NCBI GenBank assembly: GCA_934247935.1
Contig: CAKQKE010000002.1
Location: 186,001 to 250,000 of the forward strand
DNA length: 64,000 nucleotides
DNA from: an uncultured Clostridia bacterium
GTDB lineage: Bacteria > Bacillota > Clostridia > Christensenellales > Borkfalkiaceae
Direction: 5' to 3'
The position numbers and the translations under genes were made by a program. Within the stretch, counting starts at the first letter, position 1; every line of letters starts with the position of its first letter. Positions 42,636-50,335 of the stretch are shown here, in pieces. The notes under the pieces were generated by a model. The model had not been told where the DNA came from. It ran no database searches and worked only from the letters and a program-made list of their open reading frames with translations.

Positions 42636-43457
42636 TTAAAAATATGACGGATGCAACAAAGCCGAATACTCTCCGTCGTCTTTAAACTTTGTATTAGATA
42701 TGGCGATGACGGGGTTTTTGACCTCGATTTTTACTCCGCCGTCATTTATACTCAACTTGTCCGCCACAAAAATTTTCATTTTGTCTTCGCCGGAAACAGT
42801 GGAAAAGCGCACGTATCTCATTTTGTTTTCTTTAGAAACGTCACCCAAAGTCAAACTTAAAAATGTCTCTTTTGAAACAACCGTTATCGGTAAAAGCGTC
42901 AGATTGTCGTACAACCTGTTGCCACTGTCGACGTATCCTTTTATTTTAACCGTGTTGTCTTTATATGTAATTTCACAATTCTTTATAAACGGAAACAAGT
43001 CTCGTTTTTTATAAATTTTATCGACGACAGCAGCGATTAATTTCGTTGCGAAATACCCGATTAAAAAATTCACACCCATGGGTACTGCCGTGTTGTACGA
43101 CCACACCCCCGAATCGAGATAATCTATTCCGGCAAAGTTGAAAAGCGCAATCATAAGTCCACCCGTCAAAAAAGTAAACAGAACAAATACGTTTACCGCC
43201 ATTATGCCTTTATATGCGTTTTCATATTTCCCCGCAATGAAAATTAGTTGTATTCCCGTAAGCAGTTTGATAATAAATGATAGTGCCTTGTGAAAATTCG
43301 CCAAAGGAAGCAACACAGCAACCGCCGTACCGAAAAAAGACGCAAGCAAAATTCTCCACAGCACTACGCTGTTTCGCGTAACTTTCAGCGTTGCTTTTAT
43401 CAGCAAAAAATCCATTACAAAATTGTCAATTATCGCATATTCTATGTACACTTCCAT
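42636..43457 (-). CDS. spoIIGA: Sporulation sigma-E processing peptidase SpoIIGA
   Basis: Membrane aspartic protease that cleaves pro-sigma-E on a signal from the forespore. The N-terminal half has about five hydrophobic segments beginning MEVYIEYAIIDNFVMDFLLI. The C-terminal half has the catalytic motif GYVDSGNRLYDNLTLLP (D-S-G) seen in SpoIIGA, then the VRFSTVSGEDKMKIF region and a final AIISNT-like AISNTKF...YSALLHP end. The open frame extends to a TTG at 43469, but the family start fits the ATG at 43457. The ribosome binding site is weak. It is followed directly by sigE. Confidence 0.93.
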   Translation of the reverse strand: MEVYIEYAIIDNFVMDFLLIKATLKVTRNSVVLWRILLASFFGTAVAVLLPLANFHKALSFIIKLLTGIQLIFIAGKYENAYKGIMAVNVFVLFTFLTGGLMIALFNFAGIDYLDSGVWSYNTAVPMGVNFLIGYFATKLIAAVVDKIYKKRDLFPFIKNCEITYKDNTVKIKGYVDSGNRLYDNLTLLPITVVSKETFLSLTLGDVSKENKMRYVRFSTVSGEDKMKIFVADKLSINDGGVKIEVKNPVIAISNTKFKDDGEYSALLHPSYF

Positions 43458-43484
43458 AACCGTAAACAAATACTACCACATTTA

Positions 43485-43513
43485 AATATGCGATTTATAT
43501 ATTGTTATGTCAA
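43485..43513 (-). promoter_or_regulatory. Candidate promoter of spoIIGA-sigE
   Basis: TTGACA (43508-43513), a 17-base spacer and CATATT (43485-43490) on the minus strand, 28 bases before the spoIIGA ATG. I found no convincing Spo0A box (TGTCGAA). Confidence 0.5.
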
Positions 43514-43579
43514 AACTGACCGAATTATGTAAAAAGCAAGCCGAAACACAAAAAACAACCGCCGTAAAAAACTAAACGC

Positions 43580-43602
43580 CCCAAAAGTAAAATACTTTTG
43601 GG
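43580..43602 (-). terminator. Hairpin beyond the cytidylate-kinase-like gene
   Basis: CCCAAAAGTA (43580-43589) pairs with TACTTTTGGG (43593-43602). The T-tail on the minus strand is weak, and the hairpin is about 80 bases past the stop codon. Confidence 0.5.
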
Positions 43603-43684
43603 AACGCATAAAACAGCGATTGCTTTTATTGATTTATTAATTTTTTTTGTTTATAAATACAGCAAGTCTTACTTTATAGATACG

Positions 43685-44284
43685 TTATTTATTTAAAAAC
43701 TCTTTCAAAACCGTTTCTATTATGCTTACCGAGTGATCAATGCCGATTACGGTGTTTAAAGTGATAATATAATTTTGCGCTTTACCCCATTCCATTTCGC
43801 CATACTTTTTGTAATAATTTTTTCTCTCTTTATCTTTTTGCTTTATAATCTTTTCGGCTTCTTCCGCACTGACGTTGTGCTGAGCGGAAATACGCTTAAC
43901 TCTTTGTTCGATAGGTGCGCAGATAAATACATTTACGCAGTTTTCGTGGTTTTTCAAAATACTCGCCGCGCAACGACCTACGATTATACAAGATGATTCG
44001 TCCGCAAGTTGTTTGATTACCTTTTGTTGAGCGATATAAATTCTGTCGCGCACGGGTAAAGTATTGCTGTGGGTAAACGCAGTATAATCAAACGGCGTAG
44101 ACACCTTGTCTTCGGATATTTTTACGGCGTTTTCGCTGAATCCGCTTATTACGCTTGTAAGTTGATTTACCGTTTTGTCATAACACGGCACGCCCAATTT
44201 TTCGGCGAGTTTATGTGCAACTTCACCCCCGCCAGAACCAAACTCTCTGCTAATTGTAATTACAAACTTTTTATTGTTTTCCAT
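43685..44284 (-). CDS. Cytidylate kinase-like family protein
   Basis: A 199-residue P-loop protein of the cytidylate-kinase-like type common in Clostridia. It starts with ITISREFGSGGGEVAHKLAEKLGVPCYD, where GSGGGE replaces the classical GxxGxGKS/T. IIVGRCAASIL and RVKRISAQHNVSAEEAEKII follow. Its true substrate is not established and the genuine Cmk should lie elsewhere. GAGG precedes the ATG by 5 bases. It is probably monocistronic. Confidence 0.85.
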   Translation of the reverse strand: MENNKKFVITISREFGSGGGEVAHKLAEKLGVPCYDKTVNQLTSVISGFSENAVKISEDKVSTPFDYTAFTHSNTLPVRDRIYIAQQKVIKQLADESSCIIVGRCAASILKNHENCVNVFICAPIEQRVKRISAQHNVSAEEAEKIIKQKDKERKNYYKKYGEMEWGKAQNYIITLNTVIGIDHSVSIIETVLKEFLNK

Positions 44285-44392
44285 AACAACCTCACCATAA
44301 TTAATTTACAAAATTTTTTATCAAATCGATAATTTATTAAATCGGCAAGTATACCGCAAAGCGATGTGCTTGTTGTTTTATATAATTATACT

Positions 44393-44590
44393 CTATTTTT
44401 CTTTATAATACAAGCCGCAGTGGCAATATCCTTCAAAATTTTCATCTGCGATTTGAGACTTAAACTCTTCGCACATGCACTTATTTTCGGGAAGTTTACC
44501 TACCTTGCACGGGCAATATCCGTCTTTCTTTTTAAGCCCTTCCTGTATGCGTTTTACAACTTCTTTATCTTCGTTTAACCTAATTTTCAT
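44393..44590 (-). CDS. Ferredoxin-thioredoxin reductase catalytic-type protein
   Basis: A 65-residue protein with the Cys pattern of the FTR catalytic (beta) subunit: GYCPCKVG, KCMCEEF and GYCHCGLYYK. These supply the [4Fe-4S] ligands and redox-active Cys pair of that family. FTR proteins pass electrons from ferredoxin to disulfides of thioredoxins. It is shorter than plant or cyanobacterial FTR beta but close to small bacterial members. AAGGAG lies 7 bases before the ATG. No thioredoxin gene is adjacent. Confidence 0.82.
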   Translation of the reverse strand: MKIRLNEDKEVVKRIQEGLKKKDGYCPCKVGKLPENKCMCEEFKSQIADENFEGYCHCGLYYKEK

Positions 44591-44634
44591 TTATATTCTC
44601 CTTGACGATTTCACTATTTAATATATGCAAAACC

Positions 44635-44670
44635 GCCGTTTTTACTAAATACGTATTATGTAAATGTGAC
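44635..44670 (+). repeat. 36-bp palindromic element, copy 12
   Basis: GCCGTTTTTACTAAATACGT at the left, GTAAATGTGAC at the right. It lies between the FTR-like gene and the MATE gene. Confidence 0.85.
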
Positions 44671-44747
44671 AATTAATAAGTTTTCAAAAGCAAATGCGTC
44701 GCTGCAATATTTTATAATACATCGCTATACTGTTCTGCAGTGCGTCG

Positions 44748-46130
44748 TTATACTATTTTATTCACCCATATTTTTTTACGCAACAATACAGTGCCGATTA
44801 TCGCCTTTATAATCTCGATAAACGTACAAATAAAATAAATCCATCCCACGGGAAGCGTCGTTAATTTAACGAGAATTAAAGCCGCAGGAACGTTTATGCA
44901 CCACACGCAACCGCAGTCGAAAAGGAAAGTGATAAGTATTTTCCCGCCAGAACGCATAGTGAAATACGTCGAGTGAAGATACGCCTGAAGGGGCATCGCA
45001 AGTCCCGAAATAGCAATAAATGTGGTCGCGATTTCTTTCGATTTCGCACTCGTATTGTATATTTTGGGGATAAGCCCCGACGACGCAAGCATTATTGCGC
45101 CGACGACAAAACCCACCGCCACCGAAAAGGCTATAAGTTTTCTGTCCGTCTCGATTGCTTTTTCCGTCTCGCCCGCGCCGAGGTAATTGCCGACAATTAT
45201 TCCGACAGCGTTTCCGAGAGCCATGTACGCAATGTTAAACACGTTTATAACTGTGCTTGCAATACTGTAACCCGCAACGACGTCAAGCCCTCTCATACTG
45301 TAGCAATGCGCAATATACGTCATACCGAGCGACCACAAAGTTTCGTTGAAAATAAGCGGCAAACTCTTTGCAAACAATCCTTTCAAAAGTTTTTTATCTA
45401 TTTTAAATAAATGTCTGTACGCACCTTGAATAAACGTGAACCTTTCGCGTTTTACATAAGTATACACCGCAAGGAAAGCACATTCGACAACCCTTGAAAT
45501 AATAGAAGCAATCGCCGCACCTTCTACGCCGAGTTCAGGACAACCCAATTTGCCGAAAATAAGCAGCGAGTTGCCTATTAAATTTACCGTAATTGCGATA
45601 AACCCCGACAACATAGGCACTATCGTTTCTCCCGATTCTCGCAAGTTACTGCTGTACGCTTGAGTAATCGCAAACGCAACCATATTGTATGCGATGATTT
45701 TATGATACCTCGATGCATAATCAAGCGTCGCCTGCAAGTCTCCCTCTACGCTTCCGTCATACAAGAAAAAACCGATTAATTTTTCATTGAACGTCATTGC
45801 GATTATAATAAACAACGTCGCTATAATTACGCTGATTATTACTTTAAATCTAAAAGTTTGCCGTTGCCCCTCTACGTCTCCTTTACCGAAAAACTGGGCG
45901 GTAAAAATACCCGCTCCCGACACCGCGCCGAAAACGCACAGGTTGGCTACGTTTCCTATCTGGTTTACTATGGACACGCCCGACATTTGCTCCGTCCCGA
46001 GTCTGCCTACCATAACGTTGTCGAGCAAGTTGACAAAATTCGTGATTGCGTTCTGAATCATTATAGGAAGCGCAATCATTATCACCATTTTATAAAAACT
46101 TTTGTCCTTAAATAAACCTTTAATCTTCAT
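44748..46130 (-). CDS. MATE-family efflux transporter
   Basis: A 460-residue integral membrane protein with about 12 hydrophobic segments and the MATE pattern. Conserved parts are IALPIMIQNAITNFVNLLDN, MVGRLGTEQMSG, GIFTAQFFGKGD and, in the second half, NAVGIIVGNYLGAGETEKA. Members export cationic drugs or metabolites by Na+ or H+ antiport. The substrate here cannot be told. The gene lies 88 bases downstream of the Sua5 gene; separate transcription is possible. Confidence 0.9.
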   Translation of the reverse strand: MKIKGLFKDKSFYKMVIMIALPIMIQNAITNFVNLLDNVMVGRLGTEQMSGVSIVNQIGNVANLCVFGAVSGAGIFTAQFFGKGDVEGQRQTFRFKVIISVIIATLFIIIAMTFNEKLIGFFLYDGSVEGDLQATLDYASRYHKIIAYNMVAFAITQAYSSNLRESGETIVPMLSGFIAITVNLIGNSLLIFGKLGCPELGVEGAAIASIISRVVECAFLAVYTYVKRERFTFIQGAYRHLFKIDKKLLKGLFAKSLPLIFNETLWSLGMTYIAHCYSMRGLDVVAGYSIASTVINVFNIAYMALGNAVGIIVGNYLGAGETEKAIETDRKLIAFSVAVGFVVGAIMLASSGLIPKIYNTSAKSKEIATTFIAISGLAMPLQAYLHSTYFTMRSGGKILITFLFDCGCVWCINVPAALILVKLTTLPVGWIYFICTFIEIIKAIIGTVLLRKKIWVNKIV

Positions 46131-46218
46131 TCCGTATTTTCCTTTTGTAAATCCGCCGTTTGCGGCTTGACTTTAATTGTCAAACGTTTTTATTTGCTTA
46201 TATTCTGAAATCAGGCAA

Positions 46219-47238
46219 TCAAACTTTAATTATTCTGAAAGCAGCCGCCCTTATAAGCCTGTTGTAAACGGCAAGACCGATGCCCGCTTTTTCCGGACAC
46301 CTTGCGTAAACAACCGCCGCTTTCTTTTCGTCTAATCTTCTCAATGCTGTAAACAAATTGTGCGCTTGCTCGTCCGCTCTTTCCTTTTTCCCGTACGGCA
46401 CGCACTCTACGGGAAGGTCTTTTTCTTCTCCGTCAAAGCACAAACAGAACACTCCTTTGTCTTTTTTATTGCATACGTATGCTTTAAACGCGTCAAAACT
46501 ACCGTCAACTATGTACACTTGGGCATTTGGCGCATAGTGCTTGTATTTCATTCCCGGCGACAAAACTTTATCGCCCTCTTTTACACCCTCGGTAATGGCG
46601 GCCGATAAAAACACCTCTTTATTAAGCACCGATTGCATATCTTCTTTTGTGATATAACCCGGGCGCAAAATTATGGGGTTTTCACCGAGCAACGACACCA
46701 CCGTCGATTCGACGCCCGCAAAACATTCTCCTCCGTCGATTATAAGCGGAAGTCTTCCGTCCATATCGAAAAACACGTCTTCGGCGTTTGTCGGACTGGG
46801 TCTGCCGCTGATATTTGCCGACGGTGCGGCAAACGGCAAACCGCTGCGCGCAATAACTTCGTGAGCGACGGGATTTGACGGCATTCTTACACCCACACTG
46901 TCAAGTCCGGCGCAAGTTTCTTTTGCAACTTTGTCCCCTTTTGGCATAATCATAGTCAACGGTCCGGGCCAAAACGCGTCCGCAAGCGCATATGCGTCGC
47001 TTGGCACGCTTTTCACCACGTCATTAAGCATATTCATGTCCGATATATGCACGATGAGCGGGTTGTCCTGAGGTCTGCCCTTTGCCGTAAATATTTTTTT
47101 TATCGCTTCGCCGTCGAAAGCATTTGCCGCAATGCCGTAAACCGTTTCGGTGGGTACGGCGACTATATCTCCGTTTTTAATAAGTCGGCACGCCTCGTTT
47201 ATGCTTTCTTCGTCAGCCTTTTTTACGATGGTTTTCAT
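46219..47238 (-). CDS. tsaC: L-threonylcarbamoyladenylate synthase (YrdC plus Sua5 domains)
   Basis: Makes threonylcarbamoyl-AMP from Thr, bicarbonate and ATP for the t6A37 modification of tRNAs reading ANN codons. The YrdC domain (about 5-190) has AVPTETVYGIAANAFDG, IFTAKGRPQDNPLIVH and GLPFAAPSANISGRPSPT. The linker SPGMKYKHYAP leads to the C-terminal Sua5 domain. The 339-residue length is normal for the two-domain form. Bases 46459-46494, coding residues near DAFKAYVCNKK, are a copy of the 36-bp palindrome found between genes elsewhere in the window. Confidence 0.92.
   Translation of the reverse strand: MKTIVKKADEESINEACRLIKNGDIVAVPTETVYGIAANAFDGEAIKKIFTAKGRPQDNPLIVHISDMNMLNDVVKSVPSDAYALADAFWPGPLTMIMPKGDKVAKETCAGLDSVGVRMPSNPVAHEVIARSGLPFAAPSANISGRPSPTNAEDVFFDMDGRLPLIIDGGECFAGVESTVVSLLGENPIILRPGYITKEDMQSVLNKEVFLSAAITEGVKEGDKVLSPGMKYKHYAPNAQVYIVDGSFDAFKAYVCNKKDKGVFCLCFDGEEKDLPVECVPYGKKERADEQAHNLFTALRRLDEKKAAVVYARCPEKAGIGLAVYNRLIRAAAFRIIKV
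46459..46494 (+). repeat. 36-bp palindromic element, copy 13, inside the tsaC coding sequence
   Basis: GTCTTTTTTATTGCATACGT at the left, TTTAAACGCGTC at the right. About 27-28 of 36 bases match the family consensus. It is read in frame (about residues 249-260) in the Sua5 domain without altering the expected domain length. Confidence 0.7.
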
Positions 47239-47384
47239 ACTTTTATCCTGATTTATTGTTTACGTTTAAAAAAATTCTACCTATAACACAACTTAAAACA
47301 CGAGATTTAAACTTTCGTTTTAATAAAGTTGTATATGATACAAATTTTTATAAATTACACTTGTAATTTTCCGGCCCCTTTGTG

Positions 47385-47743
47385 AGCCGAGAGAGAATTG
47401 AGTTATATTAAGCCTTAAAGGCATCTTTTTTGCTCTTTACCGCAAACGCTCGCTTGTCATACTGCATATATGCCGCCGCTCGCGTTTGCAATAAATTATC
47501 TAAAAAATAAGGCTTTAAAGTGCTTCGCATTTTAACGTCGATAAATTTAGAAAAATCAAGGCAAACGAACGCAATAATACCGAGTGGTATTATAAGTGAG
47601 TTTAACGACGATTTTGTAAATTAAATTTAGAAAAATCAAGGCAAACAAGCGTATTAATACCGAGAGGTATTAAAAGTAAGTTTAACGACGATTTAGCAAA
47701 TTTTGCGCCGTTAAAACTTAATCTATTCAATTCTCTCTCGGCT
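47385..47743. mobile_element. MITE-like element with 17-bp terminal inverted repeats
   Basis: AGCCGAGAGAGAATTGA (47385-47401) recurs as an exact reverse complement at 47727-47743, with GCCCC/GGGGC just outside at both ends. The 359-base interior codes for nothing and contains an 80-bp tandem repeat plus further dyads (GCAAACGC/GCGTTTGC). I found no transposase and no clear target duplication. Confidence 0.6.
47541..47700. repeat. Two-copy 80-bp tandem repeat
   Basis: Copies at 47541-47620 and 47621-47700 share AAATTTAGAAAAATCAAGGC at the start and GTTTAACGACGATTT at the end. They differ at about 11 positions, including an ATACCGAGTGGTAT/ATACCGAGAGGTAT dyad. Confidence 0.85.
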
Positions 47744-47875
47744 TGGGGCTGACATGAAGTGACTGAGGGATTGTATTGTTTGATTTTAAAATCGACTTTT
47801 ATTAAAAATTTGCTTTTTACAATCCTTCCGTCACGCGTTCCGCGCGCCACCTTCCTTTGCACAAGGAAGGCTTAT
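47744..47875. repeat. Second intergenic inverted-repeat element
   Basis: GTGACTGAGGGATTGTA on the left faces TACAATCCTTCCGTCACGC on the right. The right end folds further (CTTCCTTTGC/ACAAGGAAG). From memory this resembles a dispersed palindromic sequence common between genes of gut Clostridia; that link needs a search. Confidence 0.5.
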
Positions 47876-47970
47876 ATTTATTTCCGAAATTTTGCGGTTT
47901 GCGTAAGCCTTTCGGGCTGCAAGCAAACTTGAAATTTAAATTTTTTAAATTTTAACAACACGAAAATTAT

Positions 47971-48008
47971 AATACAAAAACGCAGTTTCCGTCAAACGGA
48001 AACTGCGT
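47971..48008 (-). terminator. Terminator of spoIVA
   Basis: A perfect 12-bp stem (47980-47991 with 47997-48008), followed on the minus strand by TTTTTGTATT. Confidence 0.92.
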
Positions 48009-48052
48009 AATATTTATAATAAAAATATATTTTATTAAATAATTTAAACAAA

Positions 48053-49531
48053 TTAAATAATAATACAAATAATATTGTTTTTTCTATCGTTGACTACTTT
48101 TGTCGCAATACGCTTCATTTTGTTGCGCACCACGTCGGGCATTGCTCCCGTACGCATTGCGATTTCCTCTTCGACAAGGCTCGAAAGCGACCTGCCGAAC
48201 ATATTTGTCTTCATCATAAGCCCAACGTCGTCTCCGCTTTCACTCTTTAAATAATCGACGAAATCGTTGCACTGCTTTTCATTGCCCGTCAAAAGCGAAA
48301 CGTCGGCTTTTACGTCAACTGTCATAATATGCAACGAAGTCGACGACGCTTTGATTTTCACAGTGTATCTGTTTCCCGTGCGCACGATATTCGGCTCGGA
48401 CAAAACAATATCGTCAAACGACGGTTCGACGACGCCGTAACCGCTTTCTTCCGCACTGTTTAAAGCGTCTTTAATCTTTTTATAGCACAAATTCGCCTCG
48501 TTTGCCCGTCGCACATAAGAAAGTAAATCATATTCGTTTTCGATTTTTTCGCCGGTTTCATCGCTGACCACTTCATAAAACAATGCGTTATCGGCTGTGA
48601 GCGAATATTTTACCGTTCCGTCGCCGAGGTTTATCACCGCTCCGTCGGGCGGGTTGACGCTGCTTAATTCATCGAACGCATGCGAAAACTTTTCGTAATC
48701 TTTCATTTTACACACGCTCGCCGCGCCCTTTTTTACACAATCCAAAACCGATGACACAATCGGCGAAGCAGGCGGCAATGCCATCATCCATTCCGGAAGA
48801 GTCACATCTATTCTTTTAACCCCGAACTCAAACAACACTTCGCCGATTATACCCGCAAGCGCATTTTCGTCCGCATTCAACACGTCGACGGCAATTACTT
48901 TTCTGTTATATTTTAATTCCATTTTTTGTTTAAGCGCTGTCGTTTCCTCGTCGCTTGGGTGCGTGCTGTTTAAGATAATTATATAAGGTTTGCCCGTTTG
49001 TTCGATGGCGGCTATCGCCTTTTCTTCCGCTTTTTCATAAGCGTTTCTGTCGATACCCGAAATTGACCCGTCGGTAGTAACGACTATACCGATAGTCGAG
49101 TGTTGCCTGATTACTTTGTCGGTACCGAGTTGCGCCGCATCTTCAAAAGGCATTTCATCGGGCGACCACGGCGTTTTTACCATTCTTGTTTTCCCGTCTT
49201 CGTCTGCACCTTTTGCCCCCTCAACCATATAACCTACGCAGTCTATAAGGCGCACTTTGGCGATACCGTTATCTCCCAAATCGACAGAAACCGCCTCTGC
49301 GGGCACAAATTTCGGCTCGGTCGTCATCACGGTTTTTCCGTCGGAAGATTGCGGTAATTCGTCAATGGCAATGGATTTTTTGTTGTCGTCGCTTAATTTC
49401 GGCATAACGACGGTTTGTACGAAACGACTTATAAAAGTAGATTTACCCGTTCTTACAGGACCTACAACACCTATATAAATATCGCCTTGGGTGCGCTCGG
49501 CAATATCCTTATATACGTCGTAATTTTCCAT
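48053..49531 (-). CDS. spoIVA: Spore coat assembly ATPase SpoIVA
   Basis: Mother-cell protein that polymerises on the forespore membrane using ATP and forms the base for coat assembly. It starts MENYDVYKDIAERTQGDIYI, then the Walker A VVGPVRTGKSTF, DELPQSSDGKTVMTTEPKFV, the Walker B region IDCVGYMVEGAKG and HSTIGIVVTTDGSI. The C-terminal part has NMFGRSLSSLVEEEI. With the ATG at 49531 the protein has 492 residues, the length I recall for Bacillus SpoIVA; a GTG seven codons upstream is open but lies within the Shine-Dalgarno region. It is preceded by an unusual hairpin. Confidence 0.95.
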   Translation of the reverse strand: MENYDVYKDIAERTQGDIYIGVVGPVRTGKSTFISRFVQTVVMPKLSDDNKKSIAIDELPQSSDGKTVMTTEPKFVPAEAVSVDLGDNGIAKVRLIDCVGYMVEGAKGADEDGKTRMVKTPWSPDEMPFEDAAQLGTDKVIRQHSTIGIVVTTDGSISGIDRNAYEKAEEKAIAAIEQTGKPYIIILNSTHPSDEETTALKQKMELKYNRKVIAVDVLNADENALAGIIGEVLFEFGVKRIDVTLPEWMMALPPASPIVSSVLDCVKKGAASVCKMKDYEKFSHAFDELSSVNPPDGAVINLGDGTVKYSLTADNALFYEVVSDETGEKIENEYDLLSYVRRANEANLCYKKIKDALNSAEESGYGVVEPSFDDIVLSEPNIVRTGNRYTVKIKASSTSLHIMTVDVKADVSLLTGNEKQCNDFVDYLKSESGDDVGLMMKTNMFGRSLSSLVEEEIAMRTGAMPDVVRNKMKRIATKVVNDRKNNIICIII

Positions 49532-49534
49532 AAA

Positions 49535-49584
49535 TAATAAAAAACCTCCCACTACTTGTTCGTTAAAGTATATGAGAGGTTTTT
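49535..49584 (-). promoter_or_regulatory. plsY terminator hairpin whose 3' arm contains the spoIVA ribosome binding site
   Basis: On the minus strand AAAAACCTCTCA (49573-49584) pairs with TGGGAGGTTTTT (49540-49551), 12 bp with one G-U, followed by TTTTTTATTATTT and then the spoIVA ATG. The GGGAGG within the 3' arm is the only Shine-Dalgarno for spoIVA, 13 bases before the ATG. Confidence 0.75.
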
Positions 49585-49595
49585 GCCTATTATTA
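49567..49595 (-). promoter_or_regulatory. Candidate sigma-E promoter of spoIVA
   Basis: On the minus strand TAATAAT (49589-49595) and CATATACT (49567-49574) are separated by 14 bases, fitting the sigma-E pattern KMATAWW-N14-CATAnAnT. Transcription would start in the hairpin loop, after its 5' arm. Confidence 0.5.
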
Positions 49596-49597
49596 CA

Positions 49598-50335
49598 TTA
49601 TTTGCTTTTTTTCTTTTTGTATTTGAGTTCTTTAATCATTCTCATCCAATCGGTGGGGTGCTCTTCTCCGTAAATAAGTCTTTTTATGTTCGCCCTGTGC
49701 GCAAACCACGTCAGAAAGATTATTCCTACGGCTAAAAGCATACCCGTCAAATACACGCTCAATCCGTCCTGATATGCAATTCCGCTGCGGAAACACCTTA
49801 AATAATGATGCCATATATAAATTATCGCCGGCGGCGTAGTCGCTATAAACGACCCCATCGAACCCATTTCGGTATATAAAATAAACAGCAGCGCGGCAAT
49901 CATGAATATAGGAGCAAAACACGGCTCCAACACGAGGAAAACACCTATTGTCGAGGCGATGCCTTTACCTCCCTTAAACTTTCTCCAGAACGGGAAAATA
50001 TGCCCCGTTACCGCCGAAAATCCGCACATAATGCCCGAAACAGAGTTTACGCTTATACCCGACGATATAAAAGCGCACTTTTGAAAAACCAACGCCCCGA
50101 TAAGCGTCGGAAACGCGCCCTTCAATATGTCTAAAATAAGCGTCAACAAACCTATTTTCAAACCAAAAGCGCGGCTCATGTTCATAGTGCCGGGATTTCC
50201 GCTGCCAACGTGTGTGATGTCGTTGTGTTTTGCCTTGGAAATGAGTATGGCAAAATTTATATTTCCGATGAGATAAGACGAAATTACCAGCAGTGCAAAC
50301 GCCCACCAATAGTCCTTTGCCCTTATCAAAGTCAT
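49598..50335 (-). CDS. plsY: Glycerol-3-phosphate acyltransferase PlsY
   Basis: Transfers an acyl group from acyl phosphate to glycerol 3-phosphate at the inner membrane, starting phospholipid synthesis. Five or so membrane segments surround the family motifs SYLIGNINFAILIS, VGSGNPGTMNMSRAFG, GHIFPFWRKFKGGKGIAST and a final NIKRLIYGEE. The 245 residues are slightly longer than usual because of the YWWAFALLV start and a Lys-rich tail. The ATG overlaps the end of der by 4 bases. Confidence 0.93.
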   Translation of the reverse strand: MTLIRAKDYWWAFALLVISSYLIGNINFAILISKAKHNDITHVGSGNPGTMNMSRAFGLKIGLLTLILDILKGAFPTLIGALVFQKCAFISSGISVNSVSGIMCGFSAVTGHIFPFWRKFKGGKGIASTIGVFLVLEPCFAPIFMIAALLFILYTEMGSMGSFIATTPPAIIYIWHHYLRCFRSGIAYQDGLSVYLTGMLLAVGIIFLTWFAHRANIKRLIYGEEHPTDWMRMIKELKYKKKKSK

